A DNA stretch of 64,000 nt from Planctomycetota bacterium (GCA_029260795.1 JAJDCO010000007.1:62001-126000); one strand, 5' to 3'; positions 7,153-16,292 are shown, numbered from the stretch's first letter. Made by a program: numbers and translations. Notes: generated from the sequence alone by a model not told the origin.

Positions 7153-9750
7153 GTGAGCCAAGCGTGGATCGGGGCCATTCTGGCTGTGCTGATCGGTGGA
7201 GTGATCTCCGAGGCGCGGGGCGTCCAGGAGGTGCCAGCCGCAGGCCAGGAGCGCCCGCCGGCCGTCGACGAGGTACGTGTCGCGGACGTGCGCGTCGAGG
7301 GGCTCGTGCACTTCGATGCCCCGACCATTCTAGGGTCGATCCAGACGCAGAAGGGGAGCGCCTATCGCCGAGAGCTTCTGGCCGAGGACATTCGCCACCT
7401 CGGCAAGACCTTCTTCGAAGATGTCGGCTACCGGGTCGAGCCCGGGGAGACCGACAGCACCGTTGTGATCGTGTTCGAGGTGGTCGAGTGGCTGCGCTAC
7501 CGGCGGGTGCGCTTCGACGGGCTCTCGGCCTTCGAGCGCCGCGAGATCCTGGATCGCGTCGACATCCCCGAGCGAGGACCGCTCTCGAGCTACACGCTGT
7601 ATCGCTGGAAGCGCGAGGTCGAGGACTTCTATCGCAGCGAAGGGCATCACTACGTCGAGGTCACCCATCGTCTGGAAGGGGAGCGCTCCTCGGCGGGACA
7701 GGGGGTCGAGGTCGTCTTGTACGTGGTCGAGGGCCCCGAGGTCACGATCGAGGACATCGTCTTCGAGGGGAACAGCTCCATCCCGAGCGACGATCTGTTG
7801 GACGTGATGGATCTCGAGGTCGAGACCTTTTTCACCTCGGGTCTCTTCGTCGAGGAGACGCTCGAGGAAGACCTCGTCGCATTGCGTCAGTACTACCGCG
7901 GTCAAGGATTCGCCGAGTCGCGGCTGGCGCTGTACTCGACCGAGTTCTCGCCGTCGAGGGCCGAGGTCAGGCTGCGATTCGTGGTCGAGGAAGGACCGCG
8001 CTACTTCATTCAAGGGATCGAGTTTCGCGGCAACCGGGCCTTCGAGGAGGTCGAGTTTCAGGGGCTGCTCAAGACGAAGGTCGGCGATCCGTGGGTGCGC
8101 CGTGAGATCGCCGAGGATGCCGCTCGCATCAGCAAGAGGTATCGCGAGGGTGCCTACATCGATGCGGAGATTCGCTTCGACGAGCCCATCTTTGCCGAGC
8201 ACGGGAACCTGGTGACGCTCGTCTTCGACATCTTCGAAGGCAAGAAGCACTACGTTCGGGACATCGACATTCGTGGCAATCGCGTCACTCGTGACGACGT
8301 CATCCGACGCGAGATATCCCTCGCCCCGGGTGACCCGTTCAATCTCGAGGAGGTCTCTCGCTCCTACAACCGATTGTACGGCCTGCAATACTTCAACAGC
8401 TCTCAGGGTGTCCCGTTCATCAACCCGTATCCCTTTCCGGCGCCGCCGGAGTGGGTGCCTCCCGAGCTGCCCGACGAGGACGAAGACGTCGAGGTGCAAT
8501 GGGACGATCTCGTGATCGAGGTCGAGGAAGGTCAGGTCAGCCAGTTTCGATTCGTGGTCGGCATCGGTTCCGACAACGGCTTGATCGGCGGTGTCGAGCT
8601 CGTCCGACGCAACTTCGATCTGGGCAACCTGCCCTCGAGCTTCGGATCGACGCTGTCCGAGACCATCGACGGCATGGCGTTCACCGGCGGCGGTCAGACG
8701 TTGACCATGGCCGTGACGCCCGGAACCGAGCTGACCACCTACCGGCTGGGCTTCCTCGAGCCGTATCTCTTCGGCTCGAACTTCTCCCTCGACGTCGACA
8801 TCTCGCAGACGCTCCGCCGCTTCCGCCGCTACGATCTCGAGCGCACCAGCCTCGACCTGGGCTTCGGCCGTCGGATCACGCGCGAGTTCTCGGTCGGCAT
8901 GGGCTTTCGCAACGATCGCGTCAACGTCGACGACATCGACTTCCTGCTGCTGACGCCGATCGACACGATCAACATGGATCCGAACCGCGACTTCCTCTTC
9001 AACGAGTCGGTGCTTCCCGAGCCGGTCTATGCGGCTCGCGGTCATACTTCGGTCCGAGCGCTCCGGCTCTACGCCTCGTACAACACCGTCGACAACCCGT
9101 TCCTGCCGACCGAGGGCCTCAGCGTCGGAGGCACCTACGAGTGGGCTCCCAACTTCCTCGGCACCCGCATCGCCAACTTCTCCCGGGCGAACGTCAATGG
9201 CGAGTGGTTCGGGCCGATCTACGAGGCCATCGATCGGCGCCGCATCGTCCTCGGTCTGCGCGGGGGGCTCGGCTGGGCCGAGGCGCTCGGCAACGACGAC
9301 CGCGTTCCGTTCTTCGAGCAGTTCTTCGCGGGCGGCCGCTCCTCACTCCGGTCCTTCGCCTTCCAAGGCGTCGGCCCCCGGCAGTACGATCAGGCCGTGG
9401 GTGGCAACGCCCTCATCCTCGGCGGTGCCGAGATCTCGTTTCCCTTGCTGGGTGACTTCGACGCGCGGCTCGGACGCTATGAGGAGTACGTGCGGGGCGT
9501 GATCTTCGCCGACACCGGGACGCTGGCGACCGACTTGCACGACAAGGAGCTGGGCCGCTTCCGGCTAGGCCTCGGCGCGGGTCTCCGCATCAAGATTCCG
9601 TTCCTGGGCCCGGTGCCCTTCGCGCTCGATTTTGGTGTCCCGGTCGCCTGGTGGGACGATCGCTACGAGCTCGACAAATTCGGGCGTCTGGTCCGTATCG
9701 AAGGTGACAAGCGACAGGTATTCTCGTTCAGCTTCGGCCGCCGATTCTGA
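7153..9750 (+). CDS. bamA: Outer membrane protein assembly factor BamA
   Basis: This 865-residue protein starts at GTG 7153 with a signal peptide (WIGAILAVLIGGVISEARG). POTRA domains fill about residues 35-465, with repeated VRFDG/FEGN/FRGN/IRGN strand motifs. The C-terminal Omp85 beta-barrel (about 470-865) contains EQFFAGGRSSLRSF and GFRNDRV-like strands and ends in Phe, the usual barrel signature. A Pro/acidic insert (PYPFPAPPEWVPPELPDEDE) lies in the last POTRA. It inserts beta-barrel proteins into the outer membrane and shows that the host is diderm. Confidence 0.92.
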   Translation: MSQAWIGAILAVLIGGVISEARGVQEVPAAGQERPPAVDEVRVADVRVEGLVHFDAPTILGSIQTQKGSAYRRELLAEDIRHLGKTFFEDVGYRVEPGETDSTVVIVFEVVEWLRYRRVRFDGLSAFERREILDRVDIPERGPLSSYTLYRWKREVEDFYRSEGHHYVEVTHRLEGERSSAGQGVEVVLYVVEGPEVTIEDIVFEGNSSIPSDDLLDVMDLEVETFFTSGLFVEETLEEDLVALRQYYRGQGFAESRLALYSTEFSPSRAEVRLRFVVEEGPRYFIQGIEFRGNRAFEEVEFQGLLKTKVGDPWVRREIAEDAARISKRYREGAYIDAEIRFDEPIFAEHGNLVTLVFDIFEGKKHYVRDIDIRGNRVTRDDVIRREISLAPGDPFNLEEVSRSYNRLYGLQYFNSSQGVPFINPYPFPAPPEWVPPELPDEDEDVEVQWDDLVIEVEEGQVSQFRFVVGIGSDNGLIGGVELVRRNFDLGNLPSSFGSTLSETIDGMAFTGGGQTLTMAVTPGTELTTYRLGFLEPYLFGSNFSLDVDISQTLRRFRRYDLERTSLDLGFGRRITREFSVGMGFRNDRVNVDDIDFLLLTPIDTINMDPNRDFLFNESVLPEPVYAARGHTSVRALRLYASYNTVDNPFLPTEGLSVGGTYEWAPNFLGTRIANFSRANVNGEWFGPIYEAIDRRRIVLGLRGGLGWAEALGNDDRVPFFEQFFAGGRSSLRSFAFQGVGPRQYDQAVGGNALILGGAEISFPLLGDFDARLGRYEEYVRGVIFADTGTLATDLHDKELGRFRLGLGAGLRIKIPFLGPVPFALDFGVPVAWWDDRYELDKFGRLVRIEGDKRQVFSFSFGRRF

Positions 9751-9806
9751 TCGGAGCAGTCGACGCATCCCGGCACCACAGCGGTGCCCCATCCTCGGAG
9801 GTCTCG

Positions 9807-10394
9807 ATGTTTCAAAAGCGTGCTTGGGAATGCCTGGTCGGGCTCGGCTTGCTCGTGACCGGCTTGGGAATGGGGCTCGGCCAGCAAGAGACGCGGCCCC
9901 CGGCCTCGACGTCGATCCGTTTCGTGGATCTCAATCTCGTGCTCGACGCCATGAACGGCAAAGGGCAGCGCATCCAGGAGATCGAGCAGACGATCGCCCA
10001 GCTCCGCGATCGATTCGAGAAGCAGGAGAAGGCTCTCGATCTCCTGCGGGCCGACCTCCAGGCGAGCACACCGGGCTCGAAGGAGTACCTCGATCTCAAG
10101 GACCAGTTCGAGCAGGAGGAGATCCGGCTTCGCCAGATCCGCGATCGCAGCCAGATGACGCTCTCCAAGATGGAGGCCAACGCGTTGGTCGACAGCTACA
10201 AGGACATCCGTCAGGCGATCGAGGACTATCGGGACCAGAACGAGATCGCCGGGGTCTTCATCATCGACAAGGGACCGCTGCCGCTCGACTTCACAGACCG
10301 CATCCAGGTGGGCCAATTCGTGAACCTGCGCCCGGTGGTCGCCTGGGACCCTGCGCTTGACATCACTCAGGCCATCATTAAGATGCTCAACTAG
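9807..10394 (+). CDS. OmpH/Skp-type periplasmic chaperone
   Basis: The protein is 195 aa with a GGAGG ribosome site and an N-terminal signal peptide (CLVGLGLLVTGLGMGLG). It has the OmpH layout: a short beta strand (IRFVDLNLVLDAM), a long charged coiled coil (about 50-130) and a returning C-terminal strand (AGVFIIDKG). Skp holds unfolded outer membrane proteins on their way to BamA. Its place directly after bamA and before lipid A genes is the classic context. Confidence 0.85.
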   Translation: MFQKRAWECLVGLGLLVTGLGMGLGQQETRPPASTSIRFVDLNLVLDAMNGKGQRIQEIEQTIAQLRDRFEKQEKALDLLRADLQASTPGSKEYLDLKDQFEQEEIRLRQIRDRSQMTLSKMEANALVDSYKDIRQAIEDYRDQNEIAGVFIIDKGPLPLDFTDRIQVGQFVNLRPVVAWDPALDITQAIIKMLN

Positions 10395-10458
10395 TTAGCT
10401 CACGACGATGACTCGAGTCGCGCTCAACGGCGGATCACCCTTGGGAGGGGAGCGCCCG

Positions 10459-10482
10459 CGGAACGGTGTCCGATCCGTTCCG
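10459..10482 (+). other. Hairpin upstream of lpxC-fabZ
   Basis: CGGAACGG / CCGTTCCG forms an 8-bp stem with an 8-base loop in the 159-base ompH-lpxC gap. There is no T-run. It could structure the lpxC leader or mark an RNA end. Confidence 0.3.
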
Positions 10483-10553
10483 GGTCAGGTCCCGATCGAC
10501 TGCGGGCCACAGGCCGAGTCACCCATTCCCTGGCCCGGAGGCGAGGTCGAGCG

Positions 10554-11855
10554 TTGACGAGGGCGCAGCGCACGCTCAAAGGTGCGATCGAATGCAGCGG
10601 AATCGGTCTGCACACGGGTGAAGAGTGTCATCTCCGGCTGAAACCGGCGGAGCCCGATGCGGGCATCGTCTTCGTGAGGACGGACCTCGCGAACACGCCA
10701 GAGGTCCCGGTGTCGCTGGACTATGTCACCATCCGTCAGCGGCAGACGACGCTGAAGAACGGTGAAGCCGAGGTCCAGACCATCGAGCACCTGCTCTCGG
10801 TCTTCCACGGGCTTCAGGTCGACAACGCGATCGTCGAGCTCGATGCGGTCGAGCTGCCGGGTATGGACGGGAGCGCCATGCCGTTCGTGCAGATGATCCG
10901 CGAGGTCGGCATCGTCGAGCAGAAGGCGGTCAAGAAGTCCTTCACCATCGACGAGCCGATCTACTTCATGGAGGAAGGCACTAGCCTGGCGGCGTTGCCC
11001 GCCCCCGAAGGCAGTGGCCTGACCGTCTCGTACACGCTGGACTACGGCGAGGCGGGGCTGTCGCAGTTCTTCACCTTCGCGGTCGACGGTGAGGGCTACA
11101 TCGATCTGATCGCGCCCGCGAGGACGTTCTGCCTCGAGCGCGAGGTCGAGCAGCTGCGAGCCATGGGGCTGGGCAAGGGCGCGACCTACGAGAACACCGT
11201 GGTCTTGACGGACACGGGCGTCAAGAACACCGATCTGCGCTTCGCGAACGAGCCGGTGCGGCACAAGATCCTCGACTTGGTCGGCGACCTCGCGCTGGCC
11301 GGCATCGACCTCGACGCCCACATCATCGCGACCAAGACGGGTCATCGCGCGAACATCCAGTTCGTGCGCAAGATCGTTCAAGAGATCCAGGCTCGGGAGA
11401 ACCGCGGCCTGATCCAGCGGGAGACCGGTCTCGACATCCGCGAGATCTTCCGTCTCCTGCCGCATCGATACCCATTCCTCATGATCGATCGGGTCATCGA
11501 GCTCGAAGGTTACCGGCGCGCGGTCGGCATCAAGAACGTCTCGATCAACGAGCCGTTCTTCCAGGGCCACTGGCCCGAGCAGCCGATCATGCCGGGCGTT
11601 CTCCAGCTCGAAGCAATGGCCCAGCTCGCCGGCGTGCTGCTCTTGCGCAAGCTCGAGAACACCGGCAAGCTCGCCGTGCTCTGGTCGATCGACAAGGTGA
11701 AGCTGCGTCGGGCGGTCGTGCCCGGAGACCAGCTCCGCATCGAGTGTGAGGCCGTCAAGGTCCGCTCGAAGATGGGCGTGGTCAACGCCCGAGCCAAGGT
11801 GAACAACGCCATCGTGGCCGAAGCGGAGTTCAAGTTCACCTTGATGGACGCTTAG
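10554..11855 (+). CDS. lpxC/fabZ: LpxC-FabZ fusion: UDP-acyl-GlcNAc deacetylase / hydroxyacyl-ACP dehydratase
   Basis: This 433-residue bifunctional protein starts at TTG 10554 behind GGAGGCGAGG. Residues 1-285 are LpxC, with zinc ligands in QTIEHLLSVFHGL (His79) and RHKILDLVGDL plus the catalytic-region TGHRANIQF. It deacetylates UDP-3-O-acyl-GlcNAc, the committed step of lipid A synthesis. Residues 290-433 are FabZ, with the catalytic His in LLPHRYPFLMID and Glu in PGVLQLEAMAQ, for fatty acid elongation. The fusion is known in Bacteroidetes and Planctomycetota-type genomes and ties acyl supply to lipid A flux. lpxA follows 12 bases later. Confidence 0.95.
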   Translation: MTRAQRTLKGAIECSGIGLHTGEECHLRLKPAEPDAGIVFVRTDLANTPEVPVSLDYVTIRQRQTTLKNGEAEVQTIEHLLSVFHGLQVDNAIVELDAVELPGMDGSAMPFVQMIREVGIVEQKAVKKSFTIDEPIYFMEEGTSLAALPAPEGSGLTVSYTLDYGEAGLSQFFTFAVDGEGYIDLIAPARTFCLEREVEQLRAMGLGKGATYENTVVLTDTGVKNTDLRFANEPVRHKILDLVGDLALAGIDLDAHIIATKTGHRANIQFVRKIVQEIQARENRGLIQRETGLDIREIFRLLPHRYPFLMIDRVIELEGYRRAVGIKNVSINEPFFQGHWPEQPIMPGVLQLEAMAQLAGVLLLRKLENTGKLAVLWSIDKVKLRRAVVPGDQLRIECEAVKVRSKMGVVNARAKVNNAIVAEAEFKFTLMDA

Positions 11856-11867
11856 GGGGAAACGCTC

Positions 11868-12824
11868 GTGGACCGTCCCGAGAACGAGGCACCGGCCGAG
11901 ACGCTGATCCATCCGACCGCGCTCGTCGACAAGACGGCGGAGATCGGGCAGAACGTCCGTATCGGCCCCTACTGCACGATTGGGCCGCGGGTGCGCCTCG
12001 GAGACGAGACCGTCGTGTTCGACCATGCCGTGATCGCCAATGGCGCTCACCTGGGCGAGGGCAACCGAGTCCACCATCATGCCGTCATTGGAGGCATTCC
12101 CCAGGACTTGAAGTTCCACGGCGAGAACTCGCACCTGTCGATCGGCGACAAGAACGTCTTCCGCGAGTTCGTGACCGTCAACCTCGGCACGCAGTTCGGC
12201 GGCGGCGTGACGCGGGTCGGGAACAACTGCTTGATCATGACCCAGGCCCACATCGCCCACGACTGCCAGCTGGGTGACGGCATCGTCATGGGCAACAACA
12301 CGATGTTGGCCGGGCACGTCGCGATCCAGAACTTCGTCACGATCGGCGGCGGCTGTGCCGTGCAGCAGTTCACGACCATCGGGCGCTACGCCTACCTGGC
12401 CGGATTCACGCGGGTGGTTCAGGACGTGGCACCGTTCCTGATGGCCGAAGGCTACGGCTGCAAGCTCCGTGGGATCAACTCGGTCGGCCTCAAGCGCTTC
12501 GGATACGACAAGCAGCTCATCGAGCAGCTCAAGCAGGCCTTTCGGCTGATCTTTCGCTCCGGAGCGCCGCGCGCTCGCGCGCTCGAGCTCCTCGAGTCAC
12601 GCCCGAACATCCCTGAGGAGGTGCGAGAGCTCGTCGCCTTCCTGCGCCGCTCGGAGCAGGGTAAGAGCGGACGCTATCGCGAGGTCCTCCGGGCGCGCGA
12701 TCGACAGCCCAATCCGGGAGCGGGAGAGTGGCAGATGCGCCGCGGTGCGCTCGAGGGCACCGAGCCGCCACCGGCCGAGCCACGGCTCAACCTCGATCGC
12801 GAAGGACGCGAGTCGAGTCGCTAG
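11868..12824 (+). CDS. lpxA: UDP-GlcNAc acyltransferase LpxA with C-terminal extension
   Basis: The protein is 318 aa. Hexapeptide repeats form a left-handed beta helix (VRIGPYCTIGPRVRLG onward). Signature segments are IPQDLKFHGENSHLSIGD and AHIAHDCQLGDG, which contains the catalytic His. The helical C-terminal domain follows. Standard LpxA is about 260 residues; the last 55 or so here are Arg/Glu-rich and look disordered. GTG 11868 has a GGGGGAAA ribosome site. The enzyme acylates the 3-position of UDP-GlcNAc. The usual TIHRGT is TVNLGT here. See the finding on its oxidoreductase neighbour. Confidence 0.92.
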   Translation: MDRPENEAPAETLIHPTALVDKTAEIGQNVRIGPYCTIGPRVRLGDETVVFDHAVIANGAHLGEGNRVHHHAVIGGIPQDLKFHGENSHLSIGDKNVFREFVTVNLGTQFGGGVTRVGNNCLIMTQAHIAHDCQLGDGIVMGNNTMLAGHVAIQNFVTIGGGCAVQQFTTIGRYAYLAGFTRVVQDVAPFLMAEGYGCKLRGINSVGLKRFGYDKQLIEQLKQAFRLIFRSGAPRARALELLESRPNIPEEVRELVAFLRRSEQGKSGRYREVLRARDRQPNPGAGEWQMRRGALEGTEPPPAEPRLNLDREGRESSR

Positions 12825-12842
12825 CACCGTATCCTTCCGGGA

Positions 12843-13856
12843 ATGAACACCATGGCATCGGGAGATCTGCGCGCGGCCGTCGTCGGTGTCGGGCACCTCG
12901 GGCAGCACCACGCCCGCGTATACCACGAGTTCCCGGACGTCGAGCTCGTCGGCGTCTGCGACGCCAGCCCCGAGCGGGCGAGCGAGATCGCCGAGCGCTT
13001 CGGCGTACCCGCCTTCAGTGACTATCGCGAGCTTCCGGACGTCGATCTGGTCAACGTCGCGACACCGACGCAGTTCCACTTCGAGGTCGCTTCCCATTTC
13101 CTCGGGCGTGGAGTTCCGGTGCTGGTCGAGAAGCCGATCGCCAAGACGCTCGAGGAGGCGCGCGCCCTGTGCGAGCTGGCCGAGCAGAAGGGGGTGGCTC
13201 TCCAAGTCGGCCACATCGAGCGCTTCAATCCCGTCATTCAGTCCATTCGCGACTTCGAGATCGAGCCGCGCTTCATCGAGTCGCATCGGCTGGCGCCGTA
13301 CACCTTCCGATCGCGGGACATCGGCGTCGTCCTCGATCTGATGATCCACGACCTCGACATCATTCTCGAGCTCGTCCGTAGCCCGCTGGCGCGGGTCGAG
13401 GCGATCGGCGGTGCCATCTTCTCCCGCGCCGAGGACATGGTGAACGCTCGCCTCGTGTTCGAGAATGGCTGTGTCGCCAACGTCACGGCCAATCGCGTCG
13501 CCCTCAAGACGCTGCGCCGTATCCGCGTCTTCTCCGAGGACTCGTTCATCACGCTCGACTACGAGAAGCACTACGGCTTCATCTGCAAGAAGTCCGCCGA
13601 CTTCGATTCCGGGTTGGCCGAGATCGAGAAGCTCGATCCCACCAAGCTCTCCGATCCCAAGAGCCTCGTCTTCCAAGGGCTGCTCACGTTCAAAGAGATC
13701 GAGATGGATCGCTACGAGCCCTTGGCCAAAGAGCTCCAGTCGTTCGTGTCTGCGGTCCGGACCGGAACGCCGCCCGAGGTCAGCGGCGAGGACGGCGTGC
13801 GAGCGATGGAGACCGCGATTCGCATCGTGGAAGAGATCGGCAACCATCGCTGGTGA
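12843..13856 (+). CDS. Gfo/Idh/MocA-family NAD(P)-dependent oxidoreductase
   Basis: The protein is 337 aa. An N-terminal Rossmann fold (AAVVGVGHLGQHHARVY, VGVCD) is followed by the family EKP motif (VLVEKPIAKTLEEA), GHIERFNP and a C-terminal alpha/beta substrate domain with MIHDLDI. Such enzymes oxidise sugar or nucleotide-sugar hydroxyls. It starts 18 bases after lpxA. In some bacteria a Gfo/Idh enzyme beside lpxA (GnnA) oxidises the 3-OH of UDP-GlcNAc for 3-amino lipid A. The partner aminotransferase GnnB is not visible here, so the substrate is inferred. A second in-frame ATG lies at 12852. Confidence 0.85.
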   Translation: MNTMASGDLRAAVVGVGHLGQHHARVYHEFPDVELVGVCDASPERASEIAERFGVPAFSDYRELPDVDLVNVATPTQFHFEVASHFLGRGVPVLVEKPIAKTLEEARALCELAEQKGVALQVGHIERFNPVIQSIRDFEIEPRFIESHRLAPYTFRSRDIGVVLDLMIHDLDIILELVRSPLARVEAIGGAIFSRAEDMVNARLVFENGCVANVTANRVALKTLRRIRVFSEDSFITLDYEKHYGFICKKSADFDSGLAEIEKLDPTKLSDPKSLVFQGLLTFKEIEMDRYEPLAKELQSFVSAVRTGTPPEVSGEDGVRAMETAIRIVEEIGNHRW

Positions 13857-13880
13857 GCCTCGTCGACGTCGATGACGCCC

Positions 13881-14843
13881 TCAGGCGCCGGGACGTCCGG
13901 CGTCCTGATCGCTGATGACCGGCTCTTCGGCGAAGCGTTGAACGGCGTTCTTGCCGCTGAGCTTGGCGGACTGCAGCGCTTGGTTCGCGTTCCGGAAGAG
14001 CTGAATCGGATCTTTGAGGCCACCCCCTTCGAAGGTGGAGATTCCGATGCTGACCGTGATCCGCACCGAGCGACCGTCCTTCTCGAGAACGGTCCCGTCG
14101 TAGATGTGCTGCAGTCGCTCGCCGAGGCGCTCGGCATCGGGACCCGTGGTCTCGGGAAGCAGCACGACGAACTCGTCGCCGCCGAAGCGACCCGGAATGT
14201 CGATCTCTCGCACCGCCGCCATGAGACGCTCGGCGACGGAGTGCAGCACGAAGTCGCCATACTGGTAGTCGTAGCTCTCGTTGATGCTCTTGAAATCATC
14301 GAGGTCGAGGATCAAGAGCGAGAGCGGCGCATGGTGACGTTGTGAGCGGGCGAACTCCTCCTTGAGGCGCTGGTTGAAGTAGCGCCAATTGAAGAGGCCC
14401 GTCTTCTCGTCCACGAACGACATGCGCTCGTAGGTCTCGCTTCGCTCGACCAGCTCGCGAATGCGCTTTCGGTTGCTCAGGTGGAGACCCAGCCGGGCGA
14501 GGAGCTCTTCGGGGTCGAGCGGAAGCTCGAGAAAGTCGGAGACGCCTTCCTTGAGAAAGCCCGCGCGGGGCCAGACGCTCGCCGGTCGCACCAGCAGAAG
14601 CAGCGGAAGGTGTCCGGCTTCCCGGCAGAGTCGCCGGAGCTGGTCGAGGGGGCGAGGGTCGCCGTCCGGCAGCGGCAGATGGTAGAGGATGGCTTCGACC
14701 TCACGGTCGGCGAGAGCCTGGCGGACGTCTCGCAGGCTTGGGCAGCGAAGGAGACGGTATCCGGCCTGGGCGAGGGGCTCCTCCCAGGGCGGCTCGGGAT
14801 CGGGACCCGGATGGTGGAGGACAATGAGGGGGCTTGGCTTCAT
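13881..14843 (-). CDS. Diguanylate cyclase with degenerate receiver domain
   Basis: The protein is 320 aa. The C-terminal GGDEF domain (about 155-305) has an intact active site RFGGDEFVVLLPE and an RxxD inhibitory site (REID) five residues before it, so it should make and be feedback-inhibited by cyclic di-GMP. The N-terminal 125 residues look like a response-regulator receiver, but the phospho-acceptor position in ILYHLPLPDGD is His instead of Asp and the early acidic pair is missing. Signalling by phosphorylation is therefore unlikely. The gene converges on the lpxA-Gfo/Idh genes and has no obvious operon partner. Confidence 0.85.
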   Translation of the reverse strand: MKPSPLIVLHHPGPDPEPPWEEPLAQAGYRLLRCPSLRDVRQALADREVEAILYHLPLPDGDPRPLDQLRRLCREAGHLPLLLLVRPASVWPRAGFLKEGVSDFLELPLDPEELLARLGLHLSNRKRIRELVERSETYERMSFVDEKTGLFNWRYFNQRLKEEFARSQRHHAPLSLLILDLDDFKSINESYDYQYGDFVLHSVAERLMAAVREIDIPGRFGGDEFVVLLPETTGPDAERLGERLQHIYDGTVLEKDGRSVRITVSIGISTFEGGGLKDPIQLFRNANQALQSAKLSGKNAVQRFAEEPVISDQDAGRPGA

Positions 14844-15158
14844 CGAGAATGGCTCAGTAGTCGGGAGTGCTTGCCAGATAGTAGCTTACGCGAGCGCTGG
14901 CGACGAGGCAAGGCTTGGGCCGAACGAGCGAGGATCGCCGACTTTTTTCTTGATCGGAAATGTTGTCCTGCTAGGCTTTAGCCCCCTTTTGCAGCCGCAA
15001 GGTGAGAGCGGGGAGCTGGGTCGGCGCCGGGCGCGTCGATGCGGTCCACGCTCAGGGAACGTCCATCGGAACGTAACGGATTCCCAAGGGCTCTGTGCGA
15101 GAAACGGAGCCACCGAGGTGACAGGCGCCCGCTGTGTGTCCTCAGGAGGAAATGAATC
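14844..15158. promoter_or_regulatory. Divergent control region, GGDEF gene / rpsB operon
   Basis: This 315-base region holds no gene. For rpsB, TTGATC (14950-14955) and TAGGCT (14972-14977) are 16 bases apart, within a locally T-rich patch, leaving a leader of about 170 bases that could host S2 feedback control. An AGGAGGA ribosome site is at 15144-15150. Leftward, TACTAT (14883-14878) could be a -10 for the cyclase gene, but no good -35 is visible. Confidence 0.4.
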
Positions 15159-16292
15159 TTGGCAACTGTGACCGTCAAAGAGCTTCTCGAGTCGGGTGTC
15201 CATTTCGGGCACCGGGTCAGTCGGTGGAACCCGAAGATGGATCCGTTCATCTTCGGCAAGCGGAATCTGATCCACATCATCGATCTCAAGCAGACGATTC
15301 GCGGCTTCGTGCGCGCCGCTCACTTTCTCAATCGCCTCGCCGGTACTGGCGACCCAATTCTGTTCGTGGGTACCAAGCGTCAGGTGAAGAACCTGATCGC
15401 CTCGGAGGCGGTACGCAGCAGCATGCCCTACGTCAACGAGCGTTGGCTGGGTGGAACGCTGACGAACTTCGAGACGATTCGCTCTCGCCTCGGCCGACTG
15501 CAGAAGCTCGAGCAGATGGAAGCTGACGGAACGCTCGCGACGTACAGCAAGAAAGAGATCGCCTCGCTGATGCGCGAGAAGCGGAAGATCAAGCGCAACC
15601 TCGACGGCATCCGTGAGATGAAGCGTCTTCCAGGAGCCTTGGTGGTCGTCGATCCGCGCCGAGAGCACATCGCCGTGCGCGAAGCGAACAAGCTCGGCAT
15701 CCCGACCATCTGCCTGATGGACACGGACTGCGATCCCGATGTCGCTGACATTGTCATCCCGGCAAACGACGACGCCCTGCGCTCGGTGGCCTCGCTGCTG
15801 AACAAGATGGTGGACGAGATCATCATCGGTCGGCAGCAGTACAACGAGACTGCGGCCGCGGAGCAGAAGGCGCGCGCGGATGAGGGCGGAGATCGTCCCC
15901 AGCGTCGACAGGGCGGCGGCGGTCCCGGCAGCGGCGGACGCGGCGGTTCCGGTGGCGGCCGTGGTGGATCCGGCGGAGGTCGCGGCGGACCGGGTGGCGG
16001 TCGTGGCGGCGGACCGGGTGGTGGACGTGGCGGCGGACCGGGTGGTGGACGTGGCGGTGGTCCGGGCGGTGGACGTGGTGGCGGACCGGGCGGCGGACGC
16101 GGTCCGGGTGGAGGCCGAGGCGGACCGGGTGGCGGTGGCCGAGGTCCCGGTGGACCGGGTGGTGGCGGTGGCGGAGGCCGCACCGAGACACCGGCCGAAA
16201 AGGCACCGGCCGAGAAGGCACCTGCCGCTCCGGCGGCGACGCCCTCGAGCGGTGGCGACAGCGGTGGGTCGACGAGCGAAGCCAAGGGCTGA
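15159..16292 (+). CDS. rpsB: 30S ribosomal protein S2 with Gly/Arg-rich C-terminal tail
   Basis: The protein is 377 aa. The S2 domain is residues 1-245 (ESGVHFGHRVSRWNPKMDPFIFGKRN, VGTKRQ, VNERWLGGTLTNF, VVVDPRREHIAVREA, MDTDCDPD). About 100 residues of GGRGG/GPGGG repeats follow, then an Ala/Pro/Lys end. S2 normally has 230-260 residues. The start is TTG 15159, eight bases after AGGAGGA; an ATG at 15152 is out of frame. The tail resembles RGG-box RNA-binding tails. It leads rpsB-tsf-pyrH-frr. Confidence 0.95.
   Translation: MATVTVKELLESGVHFGHRVSRWNPKMDPFIFGKRNLIHIIDLKQTIRGFVRAAHFLNRLAGTGDPILFVGTKRQVKNLIASEAVRSSMPYVNERWLGGTLTNFETIRSRLGRLQKLEQMEADGTLATYSKKEIASLMREKRKIKRNLDGIREMKRLPGALVVVDPRREHIAVREANKLGIPTICLMDTDCDPDVADIVIPANDDALRSVASLLNKMVDEIIIGRQQYNETAAAEQKARADEGGDRPQRRQGGGGPGSGGRGGSGGGRGGSGGGRGGPGGGRGGGPGGGRGGGPGGGRGGGPGGGRGGGPGGGRGPGGGRGGPGGGGRGPGGPGGGGGGGRTETPAEKAPAEKAPAAPAATPSSGGDSGGSTSEAKG
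15910..16180 (+). repeat. In-frame GGNGG repeat tract in rpsB
   Basis: About 270 bases of imperfect repeats built from GGT/GGC-GGA-CGT/CGC units encode the Gly-Gly-Arg-Gly tail of S2. Units of 18-27 bases recur, for example GGACGTGGCGGCGGACCGGG-type copies near 16020, 16045 and 16070. Such tracts can change length by slippage. Confidence 0.8.

Noticed and set aside
15910..16180. CRISPR-like or satellite repeat array
   Set aside because: The repeats have no unique spacers, stay in frame and encode the Gly/Arg tail of S2.
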